From an uncultured Clostridia bacterium (GTDB taxonomy: Bacteria; Bacillota; Clostridia; Monoglobales; Monoglobaceae), in assembly GCA_947631965.1 (NCBI GenBank), contig CANRNL010000001.1:62001-126000 (forward strand): a DNA stretch of 64,000 bases. Reading direction: 5' to 3'. Shown piece after piece: positions 45,701 through 60,700 of the stretch. The notes beneath the pieces were generated by a model. That model did not search any database. It was given only the letters and a program-made list of their open reading frames with translations, and was not told the DNA's origin. Position 1 is the first letter of the stretch; each line of letters begins with the position of its first letter. Position numbers and translations under genes: made by a program.

Positions 45701-48700
45701 TCGACGCTCATATAATACGGATTGCCTATGCTGTATATTTCAGGGTCAAACATCGGTACAAGGCTGTAATATGTGCCGTCTATCGTGATACGGATATCCT
45801 CCAGAGCCGCCTCAGCCGCGGGCTTCTCACGGCGGATATTTACAACGTAAACCTTCGTAACCGTCTTATCCTGCGATACAACTTCTATTCTGAACATATT
45901 GTCGCCGTATTTGAGGTTTTCTACCTTGTAGCCGGCGCCGTTCTGAGCGGTGAAGTCTATCGCCTGGTCGTCGTAGTAAAGGGTCAGCGACGCATTGGTT
46001 GTAGCCAAAATTCTGCTGAACTCAAGCTCGCTCGTTTCCTTGGTTACGTCGATGGTGTATGCAAAGGTCTGACTGCCAAACGCCGGTGTGAGCGCGCCCA
46101 CGCCTGCGGACTGCACAACGTCGAGAGCTTCGAGGCTCGCTTCGTTGGACATCCTCTTTACATATACCTCATACGACCTCGGATTTGTCTCGTCTACCAT
46201 AACGATGATGCTCTGCGGGTCTTGATAATGGTTGAGATAGGTCTGCTTGGTGTACTGAGTATCGGTGATGCCGCCGTCGGCATAATCGAATTCGTGCGTT
46301 CCTATCTTGACCTTGTTGCCCGCGTTGAGCGTTATAACTCTGAGGTACGGGTCATACGGTGCGTTGTAAGGAATGTATATCTCGTAGCGGTTTTGAGCGC
46401 TGTTCCACTTCGCCGCTATCGGGTTGTTTGCCGTAGGTGTGAACGTGTTGCTCTCAACGTCCATATAGATGCTGAGTATGTCTCCCGTCACGCCGATGAG
46501 CTGTAAGTTGTAATCCTTGCTGTCAACGCCGAGTACGTCTACGCCGATGTCCACATTTGCCTCGTTCTCTACCGGGTCGGTGAGGGCCAGCGTCGCCTTG
46601 TGCGTGTCTGTCACGGTGTCTCCCAGGTGAGTGAGAGTAACGTCCGCTCTCGTATCGGTCGCGGTCGCCACTATCTCAGGCGTCGTGCCGTTCTCGACGT
46701 ATGCCACATAGGTGTTTGCACCGTCGTAAACAGCGGGATAGCCGTTTACGAGTACGCTTTCAAGCTCTGCCTTTATCGGCTTTCTGTAAACGTGCAGCGT
46801 GTAGGTCTTGGGTTCGCCGTCCTCGCTCGTAACAATCACATAGAATACGTTATCGCCGTAGTTAAGCTCTACCTCTTGGTTTATCTCAACCTTAGCCGAC
46901 GCGAGAGATGCGCCGTTGCCGTCTGTCATAGATACCTTGGTCGATGCGCCCGCATAGCCCCACGCAGCGTGGTCGTGTCTTGCGTGAGCGTAGATAAGTA
47001 CCTTTTCGGTATCCGACGAAACCTCTGTCGAGTAAACAGCCGTGTTAGCCGTGTAATCGTCGCTGTCCGAAGCCACATAAGGCGGCGTCAGCGTGTAATC
47101 CGACAAATTGGTGATATGACGTACCGCAAGCTCGCTGAGAAGCGTGTCGTCTGACGGAACGTGTATATCGAGGTTGTAGGTTCTTATGAAGTGCGGAACC
47201 TTCAGATATACCGGAACTCTCACATATTCGGGAGTAACTCCGTCGGTAATCGTGCTGATGTACTGCTTCACATAGCTGCTTATGCCGCCGCTGAAGTCCT
47301 CCATACTCAGCTCGCTGCCGTTGCCTATCTGTATTCTCGTCTGATACTGTTCGGGAGCCCAATGCTGGCTCTTGCCGTATTCCTCAAGCTCCTTAGCCGT
47401 CGTGTACGCGGTCGCGTATATGTCGTATTCCGACAGACCCGGTCGCGTCTTAACGGTGTAGTTCTCAACCGTCTTGATGAACGAGGGTACAAGCTCAAGC
47501 TGCTCGGTATCTTCCGTCTCGGTTACATATACATCATCAAGATATACGTCTACCGGTATATGATGTATAAGCAGCGGATAGAATACCTTGCTTCCGCCAA
47601 TATCTATCTCTATCCAGAAGTAGTTGTCTCCTGTCTCAACATTTACGTCTGTCTGGAGGTAGCCCTTGTTCGGCGAACCTACAGTCGTACCGGCTATGTT
47701 GGTGTTCCAGTAGGACAGCGTTACGTCCGCGTTGGTGTTGGCAGCCCAAATCTTCACGTCTGCCAACGCCTCGTCGCCCGCGCTGTACGAGTACGCTTCA
47801 AATCCGGGGTCGCCGAATATTACCGCCTCGACAACCTCGTTGCCGTTTACAAGAATCTCGCCGATATTGTTGTTGACCATTTCGCGCCTTACTATTATAT
47901 AGTAGGTGTCGAGCAGCATTTCGCTGTCGTCATATACATATATCGGAACTATCGTTTCAACGTCGGTGAGCGGTATGTTGTTGACCGTCAGCATTGAGTT
48001 GCCGGGCGATACCTCTCTCATTATGCCGTCGTCGCCGACCTTTATCTTGTAGCTCTTGTTCGGAGCCGCCATCGCGATATTGAACGTAACTTCGGATACC
48101 GAGAACGGAAGCTTGGTGGGTCGCTCGTAGGTCGTAGACTCCTTGCCGCCCACACGCTTTGTCATCTCGCCGTTTACCATTACGCTGAGGTCGTATACAT
48201 GCTGATACCTTGTAATTACAACCTCGTAGTTCTGCGGATGCGCCTCGTCAAGCGGCGAAACCACCTTGACGGGAACAGTCGTGAAGCTGTCGGTTTCAAT
48301 ATCGTTAAGCTGAACGTCATCCATATAAGCCGGAATACGGTCGGTATCCTGAGCATCCTCCTGATTGAGATGCAGTCCGGGATACTCTACCGTCGCGAAG
48401 TTGTTCTCAGCCGTTACCTTGAGTATGGCTGTGTCGTCGTCGGGCATATACGGTATGGATACCAGATATGTGGTAAACGCGTTTATACTGGTGTTGTACC
48501 ATATTACCGTCTGACTTCCGTCCACGATAGTATCGTTTATCGGATAATCTCTCTCGTTGAGAGGCTCGTAATTCTCAGGCGACCTGAGTCCCGCCTTGAC
48601 CTCGGCAATTCTCGTGCTTTGAGGTCTGTTGACCATCGTTATCTTGTAATCGGTATAGTCGCTGCCTGTTCTGGGCATTACTCTGAAGTAGTATGTCACC

Positions 48701-51700
48701 GTGGTCAAATTGCCCAGCGAGGTCTGTTCACCGCGAACGCCGTCATTTCCCGCAACTGTCGGGTCGTATCTTTCGCCGTTCGGCGGTGAGTAGCTCGTCT
48801 TGTAGAACGATACATACGAATACGGGTCTTTGGTGTATACCCTGGGTCTTACCCACGTTGCATCGGTCGGCAGGTCTACCTTATACTCAATAATGTTATT
48901 GGTTATGCCGGATACCATACCCTCGGCTGCTCCGTTTGTCGAGGAGTCGGACTCCGCTACAACTCTCAGAACGCCCGTCTCGGACGAGGTCTTTTGAATT
49001 GTAAGCATATAATCCTGATAGTAGCCGTCCTTTGCCTTAACCACTATGTGAACCTTTATTCTGTCAAGACCCGACATACTCGCCTCGGTGGAAAGCAAAT
49101 CTTCCGTATCGTTTGTGAGCGGAATTTCGGTCGTCTCGTCAACCAGATAGAACGCCACGTCTGACGACATACCCTTCATCTGAGTCTTGATATACGCGGT
49201 TATCGCGGACGGATTGATGTTCGCGGAATAGTTGCGCATATACTTGCCTCTCAGGTAGCGTCCGTCGGACTGCTGGTCTCTGTCGGCGTCGGGTATTTCC
49301 TCCTCCGAATCGAACCTTGCAAGCTCGAACGAGTACGGGTCGGTCTTTCTGTTGCCGACGCTGATGTCCAAATCGAGGTCGCTTCTTAAGGTATCCTTGG
49401 GCAGTCTTGTTATAACAAGGCTCGTGTCCATATACTGGTCAGTCTCCAGAGACGGTGCGGTGCTGATTACGTCCTTAGAGCCGACGCGTATATCTATTGT
49501 CTTTGTCGCGTTTATCGCTATACTGCTGAGGTCTACCGCATTTTCCTCGTTCTGTCCGGTCACATAGCCGTAGGTGCCGGGAACAAACTTAATGTATTCC
49601 TCTGAATCGTCAGCCACAGCCACGATGTCCGCAATATTCTCGTCATAGCCTATATCTATTGTGAACAGATACGGGTCATTCGCGTCTCTTATCGCGGTTC
49701 GTCCGTTAAAGGTTATCGACTTGACTGTCATATTGTTGACAACTCTCGAAACCTTAACGATGTATTCCGCCGGAGCGGTATCGCCCTCATACGCATATAC
49801 CAATACGCTGTATGTCTGCCAATGTACCTCTACCGGCATCTTGTGGTTGGACGAAGTCGTAAACGTTGACATCTCGGTTCGGTCGTCAGCCTCGTCGAAC
49901 GGCAGAGTCTCGTCTATAAGGTTGCCGCTCGATACGCCGGAGGACACATCCTTTATCTCTATTCGAGCGGACGCGCTCTCTGCCTGAATTTCTATCGGTA
50001 CTTCGGTCTCTCCGTACCTTGTTACAAATTCTATCGGCTTATCGGTCGTAAGTCCTTCAACTCTTACATCCTTCTTCTGCGGGTCGTTCGGGTAAACCGC
50101 TACCATACTGAGCGCTCTGTTGCTGCTCAGTCGTTCAAGTCTTACCGAGTAGGTTCTTCCCAGTCCGTCGCTCGTGCTGTCGTTCGCGAGCATCTGAGCC
50201 TGCGTTCTTATTCTGAAGTGAACGACGTAGCTCTGCTGCGGCTTGAGGTTGGTAAGTCTTACCGTCTTTTCGTGCGTCGAGTAGTTGTACGACCACTGAC
50301 CGGTGTATGCGTCCTGAATATCAACGCCCGCGTATTCGTACTCCGCCGCAACTTTCATCTCAAGCTCGGTTATGTCGGCGTCTATATCAACTCGGTAATC
50401 ATACTGTGAGTACGGGTCGTCGCCCACATAATCCGCACGCTTCGCAGTCTCGTTTTCTATATTCTCGTCGGTTATTCTGCCGACCTTGTCAACCCATACG
50501 CCGTGAAGCAGCTCGTCATCTTTCTCGACCTTCTCCACTTCGTTGTTTTCGGAGTCGGCAAGATAAATCCTTATGATGTAATCCTGAGGCTTCGCCGAGG
50601 AGTCGACCGCTCCCGCTTCGGGACGGATTCTGAACTCAACCTCGTACGGGCTGTACGCATCCTTGGGCAGTATGTCGCTCGACGGCATCTCATACATATG
50701 GGATACTCTGTATCTCATACGAACCGAAGAATTGTATACCCAGTCGTTCGGTGCGAGCGCGTAATCTCTAAGCTCCGCCGTGGTTCCCGAAGTATAGGTC
50801 GCCGCCTGTACCTCTATCGGAACCTCCGTATCGAGTACCGATTCGGGAACGAACGCCTCGAAGTACGGTATACCGCTCGGGTCGTCGTAATACGGTCCGT
50901 ATGCGTTGCTGCTGTTTACTCTTACATAATCAACATCTGTATTTACCGAAAGGATGGTTATTTCAAGAGTGTTCTTGGAAACCTTGCTGCCGTCCTCGGA
51001 GGTAACCGTGTACGAAACCGTCTTGCTTATTGCGCCTTCGGTCACGGGTATGAGTATACCCTTAATCTCGTCGCCGTTCATTACGGTGTCGTCGTCCGTC
51101 TCGCCTATGAAGGACGGATTTCTGCCCGAATAGGTCTGCTCGTTAATGGTTATCTTCGCCTTATCCGAGTTAGCCTTGATATATACCTTTACATATCTTC
51201 TGCCGGTTTCGGGGTCAACCACCATTGTTGCCTCGCTGACGGTGAAGTAATCCTTATAACCGGTCGTTGTGGTATCGCCGCGCGTTCTGTATGTGTCGTT
51301 TACTGTTGTCTCGGTAACGTTTATCGTGTCGTCCTCGGACATTCTGTAAACCGTAATCACATACCTGTGTCCGTACTGCGGGTCGGCTGTCACGCCGTCC
51401 TCGTCAAGGTCTGCTTCGGGATACGAATATACATAAATCTCGGTCGTCTCGTTGTCGCTGAGCGGATTTATTGCCATACTTACCGTAGTATTGGTCGGCT
51501 GCGGGTCGAAGTCCGTAAGTGTCAAGTACGTCGGGTCAACCGCGTCGCTCACTCTTACGAGCGGGTCATACGGGCTCGGCGCGTACTCCTTGGTGTTGAA
51601 GTAAACCGAGTTCTTGCCGACCGCACGGCTTACGCCTACGCGGTAATATGTGGTGTTGCCTTCGGTATAACCATCGTTGTCCTCCATATTGAGCGTCTTG

Positions 51701-54700
51701 CCGTCGATGATTATATCTATATCCTTATCCGCGTTCGTGTACTTCTTGCCTATGAGCAAGTCGTAGGTCTTGTAAAGACCAATCTTATCCTTAATGTCTG
51801 CCGCGTCAATGTTGTTTGCCGCGCCGACTTGGACTTTAACCATCGTGAAGCCGCCGTCCTCATCACGGAGCGGTATCTGAAGCACGAGGTTTTGGAGTTC
51901 TTTCCAGCCCGCGTCGGTCAGAGATACGCTCGACCAGTTTACATCCTCGTCGCTCGCATCAAAGTTCTCGGCACGCTCGTCGTATTCCGCGAACTTCTCT
52001 TCGTACTCTGCCATTGCCGCCTCGAATGTCTCGTCGGACGGATACTGGTCCTCAGTCGGCTTAATGGGCTTGTTCAGATAGCCTATTCTTACATAGTTGA
52101 CGTAAGAGCCGCCGTCAACCGCCGTCGCGGTGACTTTCGCGCTTTCAGCCTTCGGATTTATTCTTGCAATGTACTTCTCGCCGTCAAACTGCGGAGCCTC
52201 GTCCACACCGCCGAGTGTGTCGGAAACCAGAATACTCTCAAGACTGAGGTCAAGTATATTCACGTTGATGTAGAATGTCTTGCTCGTGGTTCCGTCCGCC
52301 GCAAGAACCGTTACCTGTACGCGGCTGAGGAGGGTTCCGAGTGTTCCTGTGCTGATATGGTAGTTATAACCGGTTCCCTGTACGTTAACCTGAGCGCGCA
52401 GAGCCTTTGTAACCGCTTCGAGGTCGTACTCGTTAATGCCGTCGGGTATCCAAAGCTGATACTCGCCGGTCGCACTGTCGTACGTCGCCGCCGAACGAAC
52501 GGGCGTTCCGCCGTCGTCGTATATTGCCGTTACGCTCTCAAGGTCGGTCAGGTTGCTGTTTCTGTAAATATACAGGTACGAGGTCAGTATCGAGTTGCCG
52601 TCAAGAGCCTTGGACTTAACCTGATAGATTGTAAGCTCTCTGTGGTCAAGCTCTTCGTTGTCAGCCTCCCAGATATATCCGTCGGTACTCTGCGGGTCTG
52701 CCGCCTGCTCGCCGACTATGGTTATGCTGCCGTCGCTCGCCACGGTGTAGTCAACGCGTGCCGCGCTTACCATGGTAAACGTATCCTGCGCCTGAACATA
52801 TACCTTGTCAAGAACTATGGTTTCATCAAACGACGCGGTCGCCTCGGTCGGCAGGTCGAAGGTGTAGATAACATCTCCGCTCTCTGTCGTCTCGGTGTTA
52901 TTTGCATTATAAACCTTGCCGTCGTAGGTCACCTGTACCTTTGCAAGCGCGGGATTGATGCTCTGCCTTGACATATGCAGTACATAATGTCCTTTAAGTC
53001 CGTCAGGCGTCGTAACGTCTATCGGAATATAGAAGTCCATAATGCTGAGGTCAAGCTTGAAGTCTATCGCCGCAATTTCGTGAATATATCCGGTGTTGTT
53101 CTTATTGTTTATGCTTACGTTTGCGTTAACGTTTGTCGCCTCGGCGCGTATCGCGATGTATTCGAGGTCACGGCTTATTACATACTCGTATACGCCGTTC
53201 TCGTCCGCGGTCAGAACCTCCGCTCCGACCGACATCAGCTGTCCGCCGTCGAGTATGTGCGGGTCGACCTTAACCTCACGCAGTCCAGTGAAGTACTGCG
53301 AGGGCTTAAGAACCAGCTTATACTCTGCGGTGTTGCCGCGTCCGTTGATGACGGTTATCGTGTAGGTCGTGCTTTCCTTGGTCTGGTCAACCGCCAGAGC
53401 CCCGTTTGTCCACGTTCTGCCGTCTTCGTCTATCATACCGCTTTCGGTTATGTCACTGCCCGTAGCGTCGTCAACTATTTTCACTCTGCCGGATTCGGGA
53501 GTGATTCTCGCCTCTACGCTTTCGACATTGTCCTTAACCTCGGCGATATAGGTGTTGCCCGTGCGGGTTATCTCAACGCCGTTTATCTCAACTCTTTCAA
53601 GATTTGCCGCGTCGGACTCCTTGATAATAACGAGCATATGCTCCTCTTCGGCCGCGCCGGACGCAACTCTGAAGCGTATCTCTGTTCTCTCGTTGATAAG
53701 TCCGCCGAGAACTCCCTCAAACTCGCCGATATACTTCGCGCTGTCATAAGAGGGCCACTCTACCGTTACGGTCGCGCTCGGATTCTTCGTCTTAATGTAT
53801 ATCTTAGCCGAATTCTTGGTGTCTCTGATATATACGATATGCTCACATTCGGGTTCAACGCCGACCTCGCTCAAAAGAACCGCGCCGCCTATTGAGAGGG
53901 TCTGCATTGACATACTGTTTACTCTGAGTTCGGGCATTCCGCCGCCGGGCAAGTACCATACGTCGTCGAAGTCCCAACCGTCGAACGTATCCATATCCGT
54001 GAGGTCGCCTGTGCCGCTGCCGTTCGTGCCTTCGTAGGACGGGTCGTCGAATACCATATCCATACCGATGCCGGACGAGCTGTGCGTATTCTCCAGAGTA
54101 CCGCCGGAGCCGTTGCTGAGAGTTATTCCCGCGCGATTGCCCGTGCCGGTAAAGCTCGGATATGCGTATGCACGTCTTATGGTGCCGTCGTTGTACGCCG
54201 CGATTCCCGCCGCGTTATTGTTGCCGAGTATGATTCCCGATACATAGGAGTCTTCTATAAGACCGCTGTTGCGGTATACCATTCCGCCCGCAGCCGCGTC
54301 GGAGTCTCCGCCGACATTGCCGCCGCTTACAGCTACCTGAGAGATAGTTCCCGCGTTTTCGCCTGCCAGAACGCCTACGCCCTCATCGCCTTCAGCCGCC
54401 GATACCGAAGCGTCCTTAATCAGGATGTTCTCTATCGTACCGCTGTTGACCGTGAACAGACCGTCTTGACTTACGTTGAGACCTATCATCTTATAGCCGT
54501 TTCCGTTAAGGCTTCCGCTAAACTCGCCGAGCGGGCTTATCGTACCGAGCGTCGACATATCAATGTCTGTTACCAGCTCGTAGTGCTTGGTAAGACTGTC
54601 TGCGTCGTTGCCGATACTCTTAATGCCTATCGCCGAATCAATCTTGTAGGGCTTAGCCGCGGTGCCGTTGGGTATCGTAAGCGAGGATACCGGAGCATCG

Positions 54701-57700
54701 TCGCTCTGACCCTTAAGGGTCGGATACTCGCCGGGAGCCGCTATCGTCCATACGTCGTCGAAGTCCCAACCGTTGAAGGTATCTTCCTTGGTAAGGTCGT
54801 GCGCCCATACAGACTCGCTGTTTGTAACCGTAATACCTTCGCCGGCAATAACCGGATACGGATTTATGGTGTAAGAGTTCGATATTTCGCCAACGCCGTT
54901 TCCGTTGGAAGTTGCGGCTATTCCTGCCACATATCCTTCCGCAGTAACGGTACCTGCGTTATATACGTTTTCTACCTTGGCACTGCTGCCCATCGAACCG
55001 ACAATACCGCCCGCCGATGTATTTCCGCCATTGGTATTAACCGAAGCAACATCCGCCTTGTTGTAGGAGTTAATGATGGTGCCGTTGTTGTTACCTGCTA
55101 TGCCGCCTATGTAAATACCGCTGCCCTTAACAGTACCGCTCGATACCGCAACTCTGCTTATCGTGCCTCTGTTGACTCCGGCTACCGTACCAACTGAGTT
55201 TCTTCCGCTGATGTTTACGTTTTCAAACTTAATGTTGTCTATGGTGCCTTCGTTTATAACGAACAAGCCTCCGATACCGTTGCCGCCCTCATTGGACATT
55301 GTAAGTCTGCGTATCGTAAATCCGTTGCCGCCGTTGCTCGTGAGCGAGCCGGTAAAGGATTTTTGCAATCCGCTTTGTACTGTTCCGATCGGCGTCCACT
55401 CTAAGCCGCCGAGGTCTATATCGTTCATCAGAACGTAGTGCGCCGACATATCGTTTGCTATATTCTTGAGGTCGATAGCGTTTCTTATCTTATACGGATT
55501 TTCTTCCGAACCGTCGCCCGGATCCTCGGTCTCGCTCGATTCGCCGTCATCGCACGACGCCTTCGCCGCAACGTACTCGTCCTCGGTGCCTCTCTCTGCT
55601 ATTACAAGCTCAACGCTCGTGCTTCCGCCCTCCTTGGAGATAAAGAGCGCGTAATCCATATAGTCGCCGCTTGCCGAGGTAACTCTTATCGTGAACCTTG
55701 TAACGTCGCCGGTGAGCAGAGCGTTGGTAACGTCTACCTCGCCGTTCGTACCCGAAGCTACCAAAGAGGAGCTTTCGTCGTACAAATCTACCTGAGAGGT
55801 TATCAGCCATGCGGAGACGTGTATCGTCGCAGTCGAGCTGCCCGACGAAACCGTAGCCGTATATCTGCCGAGAACATCCATCTCGGCGGGCGTACCGTCA
55901 ACGACTACTCTTGTAAGGCTGAGGTCTCTCGAAATCTTCTGGATAACCACATTCTTGCTGACCTCGCCGCTTGTACCGTCATACGGATAGGTGTAGATTG
56001 TGAACGGAACGACCGTTGTCGTGCCTGTCAGGTCGAACAGCTTGGTGTTCTCGGAAAGCACAGGCTCGTTAGTCTCGCTCGCCCTGCCCAAGAGTACCTT
56101 GGAAATCTTGCTTCCCGCAACGACCATAACTTCGGCCTGCGTAGCGTTGTACGCCGCCTGGTATACATACTGTCCGTCAGTCTCTTCGACCTTCTGCTTG
56201 TTAACATATACCGCCGCTTCGCCGTCGCCGTTTGTGCCCTTTATAATATAGAGGGTGTATTCCTCGGTCTTGCCTTCGGCTTCTATCTCGAAGTGAACCT
56301 CGGTTATGTCGTCCGTGAGCTGGATAAGCTCGGTCGCGCTCGGACTGCCGGTCTTGGTTACCAGCTTGACGATTGCGCTGTCGTTGGACGCGGTTACCTT
56401 GAGTATGCCGTCCGCCAGAGCGGGTACGTTTACTGCGTATACGTTATTGAAGCCTTCAACCTTATCCGCGGTAACTCCCGCAAATACGACGCTTTCAACA
56501 CCCGTATCGCCTGTGTCGGCATACGTTATGGTAATCTTATGCTCGTCGCTCTCGGTCGCGTCGTCATAGCTTACTATCTTGAAGCGGAATTCGGTTTCGC
56601 CGTCGCTGTCAAGCTCAAGATTTTCAAATATCCTGCTGCTCAGGTGGTCGGACCAAATCGCGCTGTCCTCGGTGCCGTCGCCTATTCCGTCGCCGTAGAA
56701 CTTAACCTTAGCCATAGCTCCGAGCGGCAAAACGGTTACGTCTACCGGAGCGTCTTCATCAGCCGCTACGGTGTAGTCGCCGTTGCTGTCGGCGGTCAGT
56801 TCGTTCTCGTCAACATAAACCTTATCAACGCCGAGTTCTTCGTAATCTCTGTAAATATACAGCGTGTACTTCTGAATAACCTTCTCGGACGAGGACTGTA
56901 CCGTGAACGGTATTGTCTCAACGTCGCTTATGAGGGTATAGTTTACTGACAACTCGCCCTGCGCGCTGTTGTGCGTGAGCAATCCGGGTATCGTTATGGT
57001 CGCGCCGCCGTTTACGGTGCGGATAACTACCCTTGCGGGGTTCTTGCCCTTCGGGTCGGACGGATTTGACGGAATGGATATTTCGTAAATCGTCGGGTTG
57101 TTTCTGCGTGCAACCGCCGAAATATCGTTTACGGTCACCGCGTGACCCTCTCCCGCGAGGTCTACGTTGTCGGTCTTCTTATAAATGCTTATCGTGTACT
57201 TCTTCTCCGCGTTCGGCGTGAGTACCGTGCCGTCCGACAGTTCGGTATAGAGCTGCGAGCGAACCGTTACTTCAAGCGTCGTCTCCTCGCTGTTTTGGTC
57301 GAGTACTATTCCGTCTGTCTCCCAACGGTTGGAGTACGGACTTGTAAGCGTCTGGTTATACGCTCCGCCGATACTTACTATCTTAAGACCGCTGTCCAGA
57401 CCCTGAACCGTTACGTCTGCGCTTGTTACGTCGTTCTCAACGCTGAACGAATACTTGGTGCCGTTGAATATCGGCGTGCTGTTCTCGTCGCCGTTTACGT
57501 CGACATACTCAAGCGACAGGTCATCCGACGCGCCCTTAAGAATGAGGTAATACTCTATGGGAGCCGCCGACATATTCTGCGGCTGGAGCTTAATTCTGAA
57601 GTATCTTACAGCTCCAATATCAACGCCCGCGTTTACGGGGAAGGTGTAATCCGTGCCGGAGTGAGCCGTGTAGCTTACGGGGCTGTTTATTACATTGCCG

Positions 57701-60700
57701 CCCACCGCGTCTACCTCTACAAACTCGGTTATATGCGCGTTCGCGTCGTCGGTGGTTATATCCACGTTCGTGGTGCGTCTCGGCATACTTGCTTCATAGA
57801 TACGCGAGCCTACGCTCATATCCACATTGTACTCGCCCGCAAGACCCTTAGCGGTCACAATCTTAACAATCTCCGCTTCGGTTCTCGTCTTTCTGAATTC
57901 AAGCGCGTAGCTTGCCACGCTGCCGTTCTCGGCGCGTACTTCAATCACATACTTGCCCTCATGCTCGGACGGGTTGAGTACAAAGCTGCCGGTATTCTGA
58001 GTTGACCAGCTCTGACCATGCCACTCGTTGTTATCGTCATAGTAGCCGACTCTCATATTGGATGCCGGTGAAGTCTCTATATCAACAACCGCGGAGGTCA
58101 CCCTATCCGGCTCGTCAAGGAAGAGTACATATGTGTCTGTCTTGCCGTCGCTGTCGTTATCCTCTTCGGACGCGGGGTCGTTCATATACGTCACATAAAT
58201 TATTTCGTTCGCGCCGCTGCGCCTGTAAACTCTCAGCTTCTTGGGAGTCTGCCAGCTCGTGTTATCCGGGTCTGCCGCCGCGCTCTGAGAGAGAACATAT
58301 ATATCGAACTCAAGATATTCGGGATTTATGCCGTCCCAATCGTGTATGTCCTTAGGACCGAGCGTCGTAACGTGAGTATCGACTATATCGCCCATATTTG
58401 TCGGAGCGGGCGAGCCTGCCTCAACCACCATAACTCTCGCATACTGCGAGCTTGTGGTAACCTTTATCGTAGCGTAGACGTCCTCCCAGCTTACACTGCC
58501 GTTGTAATACGGCGTCGGGTTGAGCGCGAGAGGCGCTTCCAGACCGTTCACCTCAACGGTTACATCGGTGTCGGTGCTTTGTTTGAGTACTTTCAGCTTA
58601 TACGTCTTGACATAGCTGCTGCCGTCCTTGGTAATGTCAACCTCATATATTCCGGCTTCGGTTTCGGTTATGCCGGTGAGGTCAACGCTGAAGGTATAGG
58701 TATCTACGTCGGGATACTTCGCCGAACCTGCCGCATACGGCGGGTTAACGGGTCTTATCGCGGAAATAATCGCATCCTCGTCTTTGCTGACCGCTTCAAG
58801 GATAATGTCGTCGGTGAGGACATTTCCTCTTACGAATACGGTCACTTCGCCGGTGCTTTCCGTATCCTCGTAAATCTGACCCATATAGCTTGCCTTGAGT
58901 CCCAAATCCATATCGGCGGGAGTAACTATTATATAGTATGTCTTTACCGAGTTGCCGCTCGATGTGACTTCTACCTCTACAAGGTAGGAATCGTTGCCCT
59001 CGGAGCTTTCGTTGTACTTATAGGTCAGCGCTCCGAGCGAGAACTGCTTGGTAACAACACTGCCGTCGGTCGAGTAAGCGCCGCTCTCGCCTGCCGCCTC
59101 GAACTTCGTTACCGTCGAGGTCGCGTCCTCCAGCTTAACGCTCAGCGTAAAGTCGGTTGTAGAGCCGCTTCCCTGAGGTACGAATACATGGTATGCGGTA
59201 AGCGAGCCTACGCCTACGGTAACCTGATCGTCGTCGCTCTCGTCTACATATGTGAACTTCTTTCTCTCGGCTTCATCGTTCGTGGTCGGATATGATGTTA
59301 CCGATGTAATTCTTGTGTTGTTATTCTTTCTGTACAGATACAGCTTGTAGGTCGCCGCCTTATCTTCGGAAGAAGCATCCGAAACGGTTACGGTCACTAC
59401 GGTAACGTCGCTCACGTCAGCTTTGACAAGCTCGGCCTGCTCAATCACAGACGCCTGAGTTGTGTCGGCGCTATTGTCCATTATCGCGCCCGTCTCAACC
59501 GCTATTTCAACCGAATAGTTGCTGTCGGTCTTAGCGGCGAGCTTAGCGAACTCCGCTTCGCTCTCCACATAGTAGAAGTACGAACCGTCGGGCTTCTGAT
59601 ATGTGCTGTCGAGAGCGTTGTCGCTCGTCCAGTCGCTGTCTACCCAGAGCGACAGCTTGTAATTGTCGCTGAGGCGCTCAAGGTGGAGCAGGTTCTCATA
59701 TACGTTGCCCTTGTCGTCATACAGCTTGAAGGATATGTCCTTGGAGTTCGTGCCGATGGGCATTGCTATTTCCATCTCGGCATATCCGCCCGCAGTCCTC
59801 TCGCCGTTTTCTATTTGTACCGAATGGCTTGTGCTCATTGAGCGTACACCAACCAGAACCTTCTCCGCGTCGGGAAGAACATTGTAGAAGGTGTAGTTTT
59901 CGCCGTACGGCTGTGTAGCGTCACCGGTCGGGTCGTTGGCTTTAATGCCGTTTACGGTTATTTCTTCAACCGCGAGCGCCGCGTCGGTGCCTATTACTCT
60001 TATTGTGTAAACTCTGTTATCCTTTGTTCCGTCCTGAGAAGCCGACTTGATAAACTTATCTACCGAGCCGCCGCCCATTATTCCCGTGAGGTCTATCGCC
60101 GTCTGAGTGTACGGCGCGCCGTATGCAGCGCTTGCAATCTGTGCGTCGCCGAAGCTCTCGTAAATTCCCGACAACTTCGCAAGCTCGTCGGCTGTCATTA
60201 CCGTAAAGTCTGCCGAAGTCCAGTTTTCGGGCACTTCAACTATCCACATATTGCTTTCCGCATAGTCGTCCGCCTTATGAGCGTAGTACGAACCGACCTT
60301 GACGTACTCCAGATTATCATCATCATTGGTATCTCTTATGATAAGAGTGTACTCCTCGGTGCTGTATCCGTCCGCGCCGGTTACGGTTATGCGGTATCTG
60401 CTTATGGGCTGGTCGTGGAGAGCAGTCTCCTCGTTCTCCCACGTTCCGCCGACTACGGTATTGCCTTCTATCGGATTGTAGCTCAAGTCAAACGGTGATG
60501 TAGCGGTGTCTCTGCTTATCGCGTCAACACTAACCGATGCGTTGCTGTCCTGAGCCGTTATCTGAATCATCGCGTTGAGCCAGTTTGCAACCTCGCCGTC
60601 TCTCTCATAGGTGTAAACCTTGCTTACGGGCTGTACCTCGCTGTAAGGAACCGCGGACGCGCCGTCGCCGTCCTTGTGTCCTACGCGAACCTCTTTAAGC

